Shown: positions 21,306-30,049 of the stretch, one piece after another
Position numbering within the stretch: the stretch's first letter is position 1
Layout of the letters: each line of letters begins with the position of its first letter
The notes under the pieces: generated by a model
What the model was told of the DNA's origin: nothing
The model's database searches: none
Seen by the model: only the letters and a program-made list of their open reading frames with translations
Translations under genes and position numbers: made by a program
NCBI RefSeq assembly: GCF_010111755.1
Contig: NC_088957.1
Location: 62,001-126,000 of the forward strand
Length of the DNA: 64,000 bases
Direction: 5' to 3'
DNA from: Nakaseomyces glabratus
Taxonomy: Eukaryota > Ascomycota > Saccharomycetes > Saccharomycetales > Saccharomycetaceae

Positions 21306-22163
21306 ATGGAGAATGAAGGGACTGTGGATGGGAAAGTGAAGGTTGTTATCAGCGTTGTTCTTGATGAAGATGGGGTACCTGGCAGTGGATTAGTCTTTGA
21401 CCTAGAGAGTATTCGATATCTGCGTGAACTTGGGATAGCAGGTGTGTTGTCGGGTACTCTACCGAGCGCTACTCAACAGAATCTATTTCTTACTGTACCA
21501 CTTCGGCTCATGATTGAAGAAGTCTTGTGGCTTCTCATTAACAATCTTTGTGAAGTGAAAATCATCCCAGCCAATTCTGGAGATCATATGGCCAGCATTA
21601 TCAAACAACGAAAGCTTGAGCTGGCTGATATGAATAAGAAAAACATGGAAAAGATGTTTGCTTTACAAAGAGATTATAAGCGTGCACTGCATAAACAAAA
21701 ATTGGAGAAGCTAGGAATTAAAGAAAAAAATACCGACGCAAACGAGGAACTCATAAATTCATCTCTCTTTGTCGAGACACCCAACACATCGTTGATTACT
21801 CCAGAAGCGATAAAATCCCATCAGAGAGACCATATTTTAGATCTCCTAAAAAGTGCATTCTCGAAATACAACACATACTTGTTATACCAACAATTAAGAA
21901 ACCAAAATTATGTCCTGGCTCCTGGTGCAAGATTCGGGGGTAAATATATTGCATATCCTGGAGACCCGCTAAGATACCACTCTCATTTAACCATTCAGGA
22001 TGCTATAGACTACTACGAAGAGCCTATAGATCTCTTGCAACTGCTGAGCGGTGCAAGATTAGGTACCACTGTTAAAAAGCTTTGGGTTTTTGGAGGCGTG
22101 AAGGATAAAGAAAAGAATAAGCCAGTTTCATTTTACTCCGTAGAATGGGCTGGGTTTGGTTGA
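21306..22163 (+). CDS. SEN34: tRNA-splicing endonuclease catalytic subunit Sen34
   Basis: Protein of 285 residues, against 275 in S. cerevisiae. The conserved catalytic region has Y217 (in AYPGDP), H225 (in RYHSHLT) and K258 (in TVKKLWV), each shifted by exactly eight from the S. cerevisiae triad Y209/H217/K250. The family cuts the 3' splice site of pre-tRNA introns in a Sen2-Sen15-Sen34-Sen54 complex at the outer mitochondrial surface. The N-terminus is about 20 residues longer than in S. cerevisiae before the conserved VFDLESIRYL block, and no later in-frame ATG would trim it to the usual start, so I keep the ATG at 21306. Confidence 0.95.
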   Translation: MENEGTVDGKVKVVISVVLDEDGVPGSGLVFDLESIRYLRELGIAGVLSGTLPSATQQNLFLTVPLRLMIEEVLWLLINNLCEVKIIPANSGDHMASIIKQRKLELADMNKKNMEKMFALQRDYKRALHKQKLEKLGIKEKNTDANEELINSSLFVETPNTSLITPEAIKSHQRDHILDLLKSAFSKYNTYLLYQQLRNQNYVLAPGARFGGKYIAYPGDPLRYHSHLTIQDAIDYYEEPIDLLQLLSGARLGTTVKKLWVFGGVKDKEKNKPVSFYSVEWAGFG

Positions 22164-22372
22164 AATAGTATTTATTTTCTATATTGCATAAAACATATAA
22201 CGAATTGCATTTATTTCATAATTCTAGGCTACCACCTTAAGAGTTATTTATTTCAAATAGTTAATTGCGGTAGCAAATTGCTGAATGTCCCCAAATACTA
22301 TATCTAATTTATGGATAACACTAACGACGCATATTATGAACCCCAACAATGTTCCAAATAAAGCGTTAATTT

Positions 22373-22445
22373 GGGCACATGGCGCAGTTGGTAGCGCGCT
22401 TCCCTTGCAAGGAAGAGGTCATCGGTTCGATTCCGGTTGCGTCCA
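22373..22445 (+). tRNA. tRNA-Ala(UGC)
   Basis: A 73-nt cloverleaf without intron. The anticodon stem-loop is TTCCCTTGCAAGGAA with anticodon TGC. The acceptor stem starts GGGC and keeps the G3:U70 pair that identifies alanine tRNAs. The A box is TGGCGCAGTTGG and the B box GGTTCGATTCC. T-rich sequence from 22448 is the likely Pol III terminator. It lies downstream of SEN34; S. cerevisiae has a tA(UGC) gene on the same side of SEN34. Confidence 0.97.
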
Positions 22446-22860
22446 TATTTTTTTTGAATTGGTACACGAATTTGAGAATATCTGAATGATGAGTAATTAA
22501 CAGTATACCTTAAATAAAAACCTAGGTGGGATTCACTATTTTATAGAACTACTTTGTATTTTATTCATAATTTTTTGTGATCTTTTTTCACCTTTAAATT
22601 ATCATAACATGCTAAACAAAAGGCCACTTCAAATGTTACAACATCAAACCCCAATTAATTTATTGTCCTTAGATTCCTTGTTTGTATATTCCATATGAGA
22701 TCCATTTTATTCTTTCATCCTATAAACTTTATGGATCATCAATCTTTGTTCACGACGTAAGCGCCTAGTGTTTTGTCGATTTGAAAAAAGTATAAATACA
22801 AAATATAAAAAAATTGCAGCGCTATTTAGTCTTCCCTTAAACATTAGGTAGAATATTACA
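22446..22860. other. Intergenic region upstream of REC102
   Basis: AT-rich DNA between the tRNA gene and REC102. I looked for the meiotic URS1 core (GGCGGC) and found none. Nothing else is supported. Confidence 0.45.
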
Positions 22861-23715
22861 ATGCTAGAGACTCTTCTGCTTGACCCATTTTACTTGCGTT
22901 CAGGTATTGATGATGTTCTAATCTCTTCTTGGCATACAGACATCGTATTGACAAGTCCAGCCGCATTACATTCCAAGATCCCCATTACGATTCCAAACAC
23001 AAAGAATACAGGTGTTAAGGTATGTAACTTGAGTTTAATATATGATACCAAACTGTTGAGACCACTTTTACTGACAGATAATTGGTTTGCTTGCAAAAGA
23101 GCATTTCTCATGAAATAGATATCAATTAAGTTTAACTTTTCAGATGCAAGATATATCTCTAATTTAAAAACGCAGCTACTGAAACAACTCTTAGAAATTA
23201 ATGGAATATGGACAAATATGTATTACAACGTCGTTGCAAGCCGAACTTCTGATAATTGTGGGGTAGAGTGGGCTCTAAAATGCCAAATATGGACTCCAAA
23301 TAGGGCCGGAACATTAACAGAGACATCAAGAGAACATTCTATAGGTGCTAATATTTTTCCATCTGTGAGGTGCTTAGAAGAATTAAACATTTCAGTTCAA
23401 CTGCACACCAATATTAGAAAATTGAGTGACATAAAATCACACTTCTGCTCACATTTTAACGAGTATTTCATATCAATATTGGTGTCTCAACTAGAGTTCA
23501 GGTTTCCATTGGTGTTTTCCTATCCTGCAAGAACAAGATTGAGGGTACAAGAACCAAACATCGCTCCAATATCGTATGCTCTCTCTAATTCTTCAGCACT
23601 AATGCTAGACTTAGTATCAATCATGGAAAAACAGCCAACTAATACTACAATATATCAACTAATAACATATAGAAAGGATAACGAAGTCTACAAACTGTAT
23701 CCCTTAGATATTTGA
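22861..23715 (+). CDS. REC102: Meiotic recombination protein Rec102, spliced
   Basis: Two exons: 22861-23019 (53 codons) and 23119-23715, giving 251 residues against 264 in S. cerevisiae. The 99-nt intron has donor GTATGT, a branch-like TACTGAC at 23069-23075 and acceptor TAG at 23116-23118. Identification rests on exon 2: HFNEYFISILVSQLEF and IAPISYALSNSS are near-identical in layout to S. cerevisiae Rec102, whose gene is also spliced, and the start of exon 2 (IKFNF) continues the conserved block smoothly. Rec102 works with Rec104, Ski8 and Rec114 partners to let Spo11 make meiotic double-strand breaks. The next gene, CHS5, is also its neighbour in S. cerevisiae. The reading frame is intact. 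Confidence 0.88.
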
Positions 23716-24043
23716 ATATTGAGATTGGTGCAATGATAGCTTATTATACTGGCTTATCGCAATCGTCATATATGCTTTTTGGAGGCATCCCCGAAAGGGC
23801 TTTTTTTAACAAAAAAATCCGAAGTGAACAAGGTAAGACGAAGTAGTACCTAATTAAGCAAAGCCATTCATGCTTATTGTGTTTACTGATCGACATATCA
23901 TTTGAAACTGGGTCAATTGATAAATCACCAGAGTGTAGTATATTATAGTTGAACAAAACTTATTTCGGATCTGATAATTCAATTACTTATTCTACTTCGA
24001 CAATAGAGGATAACGATAAAAGGACATTTTGCAATACTTGAAC
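23716..24043. other. Intergenic region REC102-CHS5
   Basis: Promoter of CHS5. The only feature I note is a short hairpin, CCC-GAAA-GGG, followed by C and seven T, at about 23789-23807. No RNA gene can be assigned to it. Confidence 0.4.
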
Positions 24044-25792
24044 ATGTCCGCTGTCGAGGTCCTACTAACAGTGGGCAAGATGGATGCCTCCCTGGCTCTC
24101 CTCACCACTAAGGATCATCATGTTATAGAGCTACCAACAATGCTGTTACCCGAAAATGTTAAAGCAGGTTCAATAGTAAAGATGCAGGTTGTCCAAGATG
24201 TTAATGAAGAAGAGAAAGAGAGATCTAATTTTAAGAACGTGCAGGCTGCTATATTGGAGAAATATGGTTCTTCTAGACCCTCAGCTCCTATATTAAAAGT
24301 AATCAATGTCACTCAAACTGGCTGTATATTGGCATGGGATCATCTTCAACTTGGTTCAGCAAAACTGAAGTCTTTAGTGCTTTACAGACAGGGTGTTAGA
24401 TCTATGGTTATTCCAAATCCTTTCAAAGTTACAACAACAAAAATATCTGGGTTATCCATTGATAGTGTATATGAGTTCCAATTGAAACTATCCACAACGT
24501 CAGGACAGTTTTGGTCAGAGAAAGTAAAAATTCACACGCACAAGATGACAGATATGTCCGGTATTACTGTGTGTCTCGGACCTCTTGATCCATTACAGAA
24601 AGTGACACCTAGACAGATTGCACATAGTTTAAAGACTCTAGGAGCTAGACCATTGCAAGATCATGTTGCTATCGACACAACTCATTTTGTTTGTAACGAT
24701 ATAGAAAATGACGACGACCCTGAGTTATTAAAAGCTAAGAACAACAATATCCCGATTGTCAGACCCGAATGGATTAGGGCTTGTGAAGTTGAAAAGCGTA
24801 TTGTTGGGGTTCGTGGTTTTTATCTCGATGCCGATCCATCAATTCTAAGTAATTATGGTTTCCCAGAACTTACAGATGAACAATTACAAGAGAAGGAGGT
24901 ACCTGCTTTGCCAAATGAAGAATCGGAGGCACAATTTGTGAAAGACAAATTAGACCAAGTAGCAGATGAGTCAGTGAAAGATGCTTCAACAGAGGCAGTC
25001 TCTGAAAATAACGATGATGAAACCAAGAAAGAACAGGTGAAGGAGTTAGAGACCGATTCCCAGGATAACATAGAGGAACCAATTCAGGAGGAGTCAAAGG
25101 ATGTACCAGAGGGAGAACCTCATGATGAGTTTAAGAATGAAGGAACCGAAGAGCTCTCAGAAGTTAAGGACTCAATAGAACAGGAAATAATGGCTGATGA
25201 GAAGTTAGTTGAAGAGCAACCAAAGCTAGCTGAAGGGGTCCAGGTCACGGAAGATGTTGCACCAGAGGAGGTGTCATACGTAACTGAAGATGTAGCCAAA
25301 CCAGCTGAAGAGGTTACAGCAGTTGAAGAGGTAAATCAACCAGCCGAGGAAGTTAATGCAGCCACTGAGGAAGTAGCTGAACCAGAAGAAGAAGTAGCTG
25401 AACCAGTTGAAGAAGCTGGACCAGGTAGGGAAGTTACAACTGAAGAAGCTGAACTAGCTGAAGAAGCTACAGAACCAGCTGAAGAAACTGAACCAGCTAA
25501 GGAGGTTATAACTGAAGAAGCTGAACCAGCTAAGGAAGTTACAGCTGAAGAAGCTGAACCAGCTGAAGAAACTGAACCAGCTGAGGAAGGAAATGCATCC
25601 GCTGAGGAGGTTACAGTTAGTGAGACGAAAGCAGATGAAGATGAAGAACCAGAAGAGGTTGGAAGCACAAACGAAGACAAGACACAGGTGCCTGTAATAG
25701 AAGTCCAAGACGAAACGCCAAGCCCCAGCCCCAGCCCAGCGCCAGCAGGTAAGAAGAAGAACAAGAAGAAGAAGAAGGGCAAGAGAAAGTAA
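24044..25792 (+). CDS. CHS5: Exomer scaffold Chs5
   Basis: Protein of 582 residues, against 671 in S. cerevisiae. The N-terminal dimerisation and ChAP-binding part (MSAVEVLLTVGKMDASLALL) is almost unchanged. It is followed by a fibronectin type III domain (about 75-165) and a BRCT domain (about 168-262, starting MSGITVCLGPLDP). The rest is a Glu/Ala/Pro-rich acidic tail with degenerate repeats of EEAEPAEE type, ending in a Lys-rich block. Chs5 with Chs6-family ChAPs forms exomer, which exports chitin synthase III and Fus1 from the trans-Golgi. I start at the ATG at 24044; the frame is open five codons further upstream but has no ATG there. Confidence 0.95.
   Translation: MSAVEVLLTVGKMDASLALLTTKDHHVIELPTMLLPENVKAGSIVKMQVVQDVNEEEKERSNFKNVQAAILEKYGSSRPSAPILKVINVTQTGCILAWDHLQLGSAKLKSLVLYRQGVRSMVIPNPFKVTTTKISGLSIDSVYEFQLKLSTTSGQFWSEKVKIHTHKMTDMSGITVCLGPLDPLQKVTPRQIAHSLKTLGARPLQDHVAIDTTHFVCNDIENDDDPELLKAKNNNIPIVRPEWIRACEVEKRIVGVRGFYLDADPSILSNYGFPELTDEQLQEKEVPALPNEESEAQFVKDKLDQVADESVKDASTEAVSENNDDETKKEQVKELETDSQDNIEEPIQEESKDVPEGEPHDEFKNEGTEELSEVKDSIEQEIMADEKLVEEQPKLAEGVQVTEDVAPEEVSYVTEDVAKPAEEVTAVEEVNQPAEEVNAATEEVAEPEEEVAEPVEEAGPGREVTTEEAELAEEATEPAEETEPAKEVITEEAEPAKEVTAEEAEPAEETEPAEEGNASAEEVTVSETKADEDEEPEEVGSTNEDKTQVPVIEVQDETPSPSPSPAPAGKKKNKKKKKGKRK
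25380..25610 (+). repeat. Coding minisatellite in the CHS5 tail
   Basis: Imperfect tandem units encode variants of AEPAKEVTAEE and TEPAEE, with recurring DNA blocks such as GAAGAAGCTGAACCAGCTAA. The repeat keeps the reading frame. S. cerevisiae Chs5 has its own, different Glu/Pro repeat in the same place. Confidence 0.8.
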
Positions 25793-26810
25793 GGAGTTGT
25801 AGCCATGTATGAAGTATAATATTAATATAAATCTAACCCATTCAAAGGCCGCCAGCCGACCCACCCACGTATATCTATATAACACCTATATATATTTATG
25901 CTGCGCGATACCATGGATAAGATCATTAAGGAGTAGCACATGTGATCTCATTTCTTACAGGCCAGTGACAAAAGTATCAAACGCGAAAAGAGACTCTGCC
26001 AAGGAGAAGCGCGAAAAGCGTTTCCAGTTGTCAGGGCTCAGAATAGAGCTGATCCGTGCAAAACTCCTTAGAAACGAGTGCACAATGGGGGGGGGATCAT
26101 GGTACCAAAAATCTCAATTCCAATTACGAAAGCCTTCATTTACTTGTTTTGGATACTGGTTTGTAGGTCTGCAAGAGCGTACCTGGCATTCTGTGTGAAA
26201 TTGTGACACACAGAGAAGGGAGATATAAGTAAATCACTGGGGTTTAGCGCACAAAACTCTTGTTTCCTCTTATGAAATGCAGTTCTCTGCGCCTGTGTCT
26301 GTGTTGCGCCTCGTTTTTGTTTTCAAATTGCTTTTTTTTCTTTTGATTCTTCTGAATCCTCTCTACCCCCCGTCTCTGCCCCCCATCTCTGCGCTGGTTT
26401 GTTAGTAAAACTCCCGGGAACCTTGATCCCTCCCCCATCTCATGGGAAGAAGACTGTAGAAGCCTGGCTGCGTCCTGCGTGTGTCTCTGTGAAGAGTATG
26501 GGAGAGGTTTGAAGGAGATTAGCTAAAGACGCACAGACAGCGAAGCATCACCAAGAAAATGGAAGATCCTGCGTGCAACGGGCGCAGTGACAGAGCGGGA
26601 AAATGCTTCTATTTTTATTTATTTCTATCAAGCCTGAGACAGGCCAAAGAATAGCTTGTCAATAATGATACCAGCGGCGATCACTCACATCGGCTTCTCG
26701 AGTGGATCAAAAAAAAAAATTCTGATTTCTGAACTTGTAACATATAGTTATAAAGCTCAGCGTTTATAAGTTGCTCCAGTCTACCTAACCGGAAAGGTAC
26801 ATAACAAGGA
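25793..26810. other. Intergenic region CHS5-MID2
   Basis: About 1 kb upstream of MID2. It contains a G9 run at about 26087-26095, pyrimidine/C-rich patches near 26340-26390 and a long leader. No protein gene, tRNA or snoRNA could be supported. Confidence 0.45.
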
Positions 26811-27872
26811 ATGAAGCTGCTACTAGTGCTAATGGCTGTGGCCACAGCGCAGATAGTGCCCAACACTATCCCTACGAACACAAATACGAACACTAATGCG
26901 ATCAATACCAACGCAATTAATACCAACATCAACAACAATGGGTCTTACTCAATATCGTCGTCGATATCTAGTGTGTCGTCAGTGCAATCGATAAGCTCTT
27001 TCAGCTCTTTTAGCTCGCTGTCGAGCTCTTCAAGCTCATCGATAGCCTCTGTCCCTACTTTATCGGTGCTACCAACATCAAGCAACTCATCGACGATATC
27101 ATCGACGTCGCTATCCTCTTCTTCATCGTCATCTGCATCTTCATCGTTGTCATCGTCGTCATCTTCTATTTCGTCCTCGTCCTCGTCATCGTCTTCATCT
27201 ACTACATCATCTACTTCGTCATCGTCATCGTCATCGTCATCGTCCTCATCATCGTCCTCCTCCTCCTCATCGTCTTCCTCTACTATTACCACACCTACAA
27301 CTACAGAGAATCCTACCATCACTAGTATTATTGAAGGTAAGACAATTTTGTCGGATCTATACACTACAATTACTTACACACCAACAGCGACCCATGGAGC
27401 CAACAATAAAAAAGTTCACCACGGACTTTCCAAGAAGAACCGTAACATTGTGATAGGTTGCGTTGTAGGTATCGGTGTTCCGCTCATTGTGCTGACACTA
27501 TTCCTGCTCTATGTATTCTGTATTCGCTCGCCAAAGACAGACTTCATCAACTCTGATGGTAAAGTGATCACAGCTTACCGTCCTAACAAGATAACCAAGT
27601 GGTGGAATGCACTGATGGGCAGAGAGATAACAGAGGAGTACCAGTCGAAGTCCCCACTTGGGGGCGAGGCTTCTGACTTCGAGGACTCCGAGCTGGCTTA
27701 CGCGGACGACGACGACGAGTCCCTCTCTTATGGTGCAAGCAACATGGATAGCCGACAACCGAACAGAAACAACTCTGGAGCTAGCCACCCAACAAGATCT
27801 AATAACCTCATCATGGAGGAAGATAGATTCTACGATGAACACGGCAACGAATTGACAACTACCAATTACTGA
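26811..27872 (+). CDS. MID2: Mid2-like cell-wall stress sensor
   Basis: Type I membrane mechanosensor of 353 residues (376 in S. cerevisiae). It has a signal peptide (residues 1-14), an Asn/Thr-rich stretch (NTNTN units, about 20-45), a serine tract of roughly 110 residues at about 45-160 that would be O-mannosylated into a stiff rod, a single transmembrane helix (about 213-239, IVIGCVVGIGVPLIVLTLF) and an acidic cytoplasmic tail. The tail block SDGKVITAYR...KWWNALMGRE is the Mid2/Mtl1 family signature and passes the signal to Rom2-Rho1-Pkc1. The place next to CHS5 identifies it as MID2 rather than the paralogue MTL1. Confidence 0.92.
   Translation: MKLLLVLMAVATAQIVPNTIPTNTNTNTNAINTNAINTNINNNGSYSISSSISSVSSVQSISSFSSFSSLSSSSSSSIASVPTLSVLPTSSNSSTISSTSLSSSSSSSASSSLSSSSSSISSSSSSSSSSTTSSTSSSSSSSSSSSSSSSSSSSSSSTITTPTTTENPTITSIIEGKTILSDLYTTITYTPTATHGANNKKVHHGLSKKNRNIVIGCVVGIGVPLIVLTLFLLYVFCIRSPKTDFINSDGKVITAYRPNKITKWWNALMGREITEEYQSKSPLGGEASDFEDSELAYADDDDESLSYGASNMDSRQPNRNNSGASHPTRSNNLIMEEDRFYDEHGNELTTTNY
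26940..27290 (+). repeat. Serine-codon repeat in MID2
   Basis: Tandem TCA-TCG-TCN triplets, for example at 27220-27260, encode nearly pure serine. Such tracts change length between strains. The opposite strand reads as a false Asp/Glu-rich ORF. Confidence 0.8.
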
Positions 27873-28149
27873 TTGCCCATTATGTGATAAGTGGCTACGT
27901 GTCCTTCAGAATTTTCAAAAAGAAACCCATCCAACTATTTTTAATTGCATTTTCTCATACATTTACAATTTGTTGTCCTACCGTTTTTGCTACCAACAAG
28001 TTTTCCAACGTATCTCCCCGTTTTCAAAAGTTTTAACAATAAGTACTAATTTATAAATCCTGCATCCTTTTTTAATGATACATATTTCTGTGTTTACAAC
28101 ATACGTTTTTCATCTACATAGTGCAAGACAAGAGTAGTGGCGCATATAT

Positions 28150-28252
28150 AGCTTTTCAATTCAGATTTTTGAGCTTTGGTATATTGGTTATCTTCCTGTG
28201 TATTTGGTTCAGAAGCAGAACTGAAAAGTAAAGTTTTTCATCATGAAAAGCT
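28150..28252 (-). ncRNA. SNR61: C/D box snoRNA snR61
   Basis: Read on the minus strand, a perfect 9-bp terminal stem (AGCTTTTCA with TGAAAAGCT) closes the RNA. Box C ATGATGA lies beside it at about 28238-28244 and box D CTGA at 28161-28164. An internal D' box CTGA is at 28209-28212. The 11 nt upstream of D' are complementary to 25S rRNA AAGCAGAACUG, and the fifth base from D' faces the adenosine methylated by S. cerevisiae snR61 (A1133). The position between MID2 and NUP2 and the strand match the S. cerevisiae snR57-snR55-snR61 cluster. Confidence 0.9.
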
Positions 28253-28348
28253 ATGCGTTGGTAAGGCATAATAATGTAATCGATGTTACACCATTGATAA
28301 TACACTTAATGTCCGAGGTCTCGCTTAAAATTTTCGTATTTGGATAAA

Positions 28349-28443
28349 ATAAATCAGATGGTGATGCATGTTTTTATCCGAGGCACATATTCAATGAATC
28401 ATCGCCGGATAGTTAAAAGACGGAATGTCTATTCATCATTTGA
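28349..28443 (-). ncRNA. SNR55: C/D box snoRNA snR55
   Basis: On the minus strand, box C ATGATGA is at 28433-28439 and box D CTGA at 28354-28357. The 13 nt before box D pair with 18S rRNA GUGGUGGUGCAUG (two G-U pairs). The fifth base upstream of D is an A facing the uridine methylated by S. cerevisiae snR55 (U1269). A C'-like GATGATT is near 28395-28401. I find no strong short terminal stem, so the exact ends are uncertain by a few bases. Confidence 0.87.
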
Positions 28444-28543
28444 CAAGATATAAAAATGTATCCATGTTTTTGTAATTTAATCCAAAACAGACATTAAAAT
28501 CATCTGAAACATCGGTAATTAAGAGAAATTGCTATCAATGATC

Positions 28544-28561
28544 AATTGTGTTCTCACAATT
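28544..28561 (-). promoter_or_regulatory. Rnt1 (RNase III) type hairpin between snR57 and snR55
   Basis: On the minus strand this reads AATTGTG-AGAA-CACAATT, a 7-bp stem capped by an AGAA tetraloop. AGNN tetraloops are the recognition signal of yeast RNase III, Rnt1, which cuts polycistronic snoRNA precursors. The place between two snoRNAs on the correct strand supports the reading. Confidence 0.7.
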
Positions 28562-28622
28562 ATCTCGATTAAACAAGTATCCCCACTTCTTCCACAAATC
28601 TTTTGAGAAAACTTTAACCTTC

Positions 28623-28724
28623 AAAACACTAATTTCAGATCATAAACGAAGAATTCCTAATTAACAATATGTCCTGCATGTACATCCTCAGTAAAAGCAG
28701 ACCCGAAAGTCCATAAAGTGTTTT
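28623..28724 (-). ncRNA. SNR57: C/D box snoRNA snR57 (ends approximate)
   Basis: On the minus strand, bases 28660-28645 can pair with 18S rRNA around AACGAGGAAUUCCUA. If ATGA at 28640-28643 serves as D', the fifth base upstream is the C facing G1572, the known target of snR57. A CTGA follows at 28635-28638. Possible terminal arms AAAACACT (28717-28724) and AGTGTTTT (28623-28630) set the proposed ends. A standard box C is not visible near the 5' end, so the guide and identity are well supported but the boundaries are not. Confidence 0.68.
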
Positions 28725-28786
28725 ATAATCATATAAAAAATTAGTGCAATAAAGCAAAGCCCCCCCAAAAGATCTCTCAATATATA

Positions 28787-28806
28787 GAAAGGCTTCCTAG
28801 CCTTTC
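28787..28806 (-). promoter_or_regulatory. Rnt1 (RNase III) type hairpin upstream of snR57
   Basis: The minus strand reads GAAAGGCT-AGGA-AGCCTTTC: an 8-bp perfect stem with an AGGA tetraloop, again the AGNN class. It lies about 60 nt before the proposed 5' end of snR57, where a 5' leader cleavage would be expected in a polycistronic snoRNA transcript. Confidence 0.7.
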
Positions 28807-29335
28807 ATAAATATAAAGAGTTTAAGAGTTCGTTGTTCTCATTTGCATTGCAACTTCTCTTCATTTAACCACACCAGATCAAACATACCAATATCACCGT
28901 CACTATTTATACCATTAGCATTGAAAAAATTTTCAGTGAAAATTTTTTTTTTTGGCTCTGCAATTTGCAGTGCAGAAAAACCCATAATGGGCATCGCAAA
29001 ATCAAATGAATTAGGGCTTGTGAATAATTGAGATGCTTGATTGTACAATACTATGTTGTCTTGTCCTACCTTGTCTCAAAAAGAAAGCTATCACTAAGCT
29101 ATAAGCCAGTACAGTGACATATATTATACTATTTCAGAGCGGTACTGCTAAGGATAGTAGGGTTTGTTCTTGAGAAAGGTAGAGCTAAATAATTGCCGTT
29201 CTTGTAACCTACAATTAATTGAAATACAACCTATAGCAACAGCCAGCAGTAGTTTAAATGAGCGACTAATTTGAAATTTTAAAAATGAGTGATTATAGTC
29301 TCTGGTTTTTGCTGTTACTTTAACGAATCCAGTAT
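28807..29335. other. Intergenic region upstream of the snoRNA cluster
   Basis: This should contain the promoter of the minus-strand snoRNA transcript. It is AT-rich with an A/T run near 28940-28952. No ORF of interest is seen. Confidence 0.4.
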
Positions 29336-29407
29336 TCCGATATAGTGTAACGGCTATCACATCACGCTTTCACCGTGGAGACCGGGGTTCGACTCCCCGT
29401 ATCGGAG
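29336..29407 (+). tRNA. tRNA-Glu(UUC)
   Basis: A 72-nt cloverleaf without intron: acceptor halves TCCGATA and TATCGGA, anticodon stem-loop CACGCTTTCACCGTG with anticodon TTC, B box GGTTCGACTCC. A T-run for Pol III termination follows at about 29430. S. cerevisiae has a tE(UUC) in the same MID2-NUP2 interval. Confidence 0.97.
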
Positions 29408-30049
29408 TGATTAGCCAAATTTCAAATATATTTTTTGCTTCTCTTTCTGAAGAAAGAAACAACGACAATATGAGAATAATAGGTCTGACGACGTTTAGTA
29501 AAACAATTTATTAAAGTTAGGATATTATTTAATATCCTGTAGCTACTTTCTATGATGTCCCTAATGTCTTTCTTTAGTTCATAATTTTTTTAATACCAAA
29601 CCTGGTAATTGCCTACAAAAACTACCTGAGAGATACTATTAATACAATAGGTAGTTACTATAAAGTATCATTATTTAAAAATTTAATAGGCGGTGCAATT
29701 CACATTCTGCTTTTGTACTTCAAATATTTAACATTGTTGAAAGTAATCACATTACCTTTAGTTAACATCAATCACTAGCAACGAACAACAATCTCTGCCA
29801 AAATTTGAGAATTCTAGCAGCTTAGAATGGCCCATCACACGCAATGAGCTGGAGGTTACTTTCGTCATTTCATTGACTAAACCAGACTCTAGCCGCCTGA
29901 AACAATCGGCAATTATACACCCACAGAACTGAACAGTAATTACTGATTATTATCCTGGGTACTTTGAAGTTTGGCACGAGGTTAATACAAGGATAGATTA
30001 TCAAGCCAACAATACACTCAGTGAGCTGAAATTATAACAAAAGGAATAA
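29408..30049. other. Intergenic region tRNA-Glu to NUP2
   Basis: NUP2 upstream region, AT-rich. tRNA-flanking DNA is a common target of Ty elements in yeasts, but I see no LTR-like sequence here. Confidence 0.45.

Noticed and set aside
22861..23715. REC102 as a pseudogene split by a stop codon
   Set aside because: The stop lies exactly at a splice acceptor with a GTATGT donor and branch sequence upstream, and splicing restores the conserved block.
23789..23807. Small terminator-like RNA end before CHS5
   Set aside because: A 3-bp GAAA hairpin plus T7 is too short to support an RNA gene.
25336..25885. Minus-strand Ser- and Phe-rich ORFs over the CHS5 tail
   Set aside because: Shadows of the CHS5 minisatellite in two frames.
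26945..27364. Minus-strand Asp/Glu-rich ORF
   Set aside because: Antisense of the MID2 serine codons (TCN read backwards as GAN).
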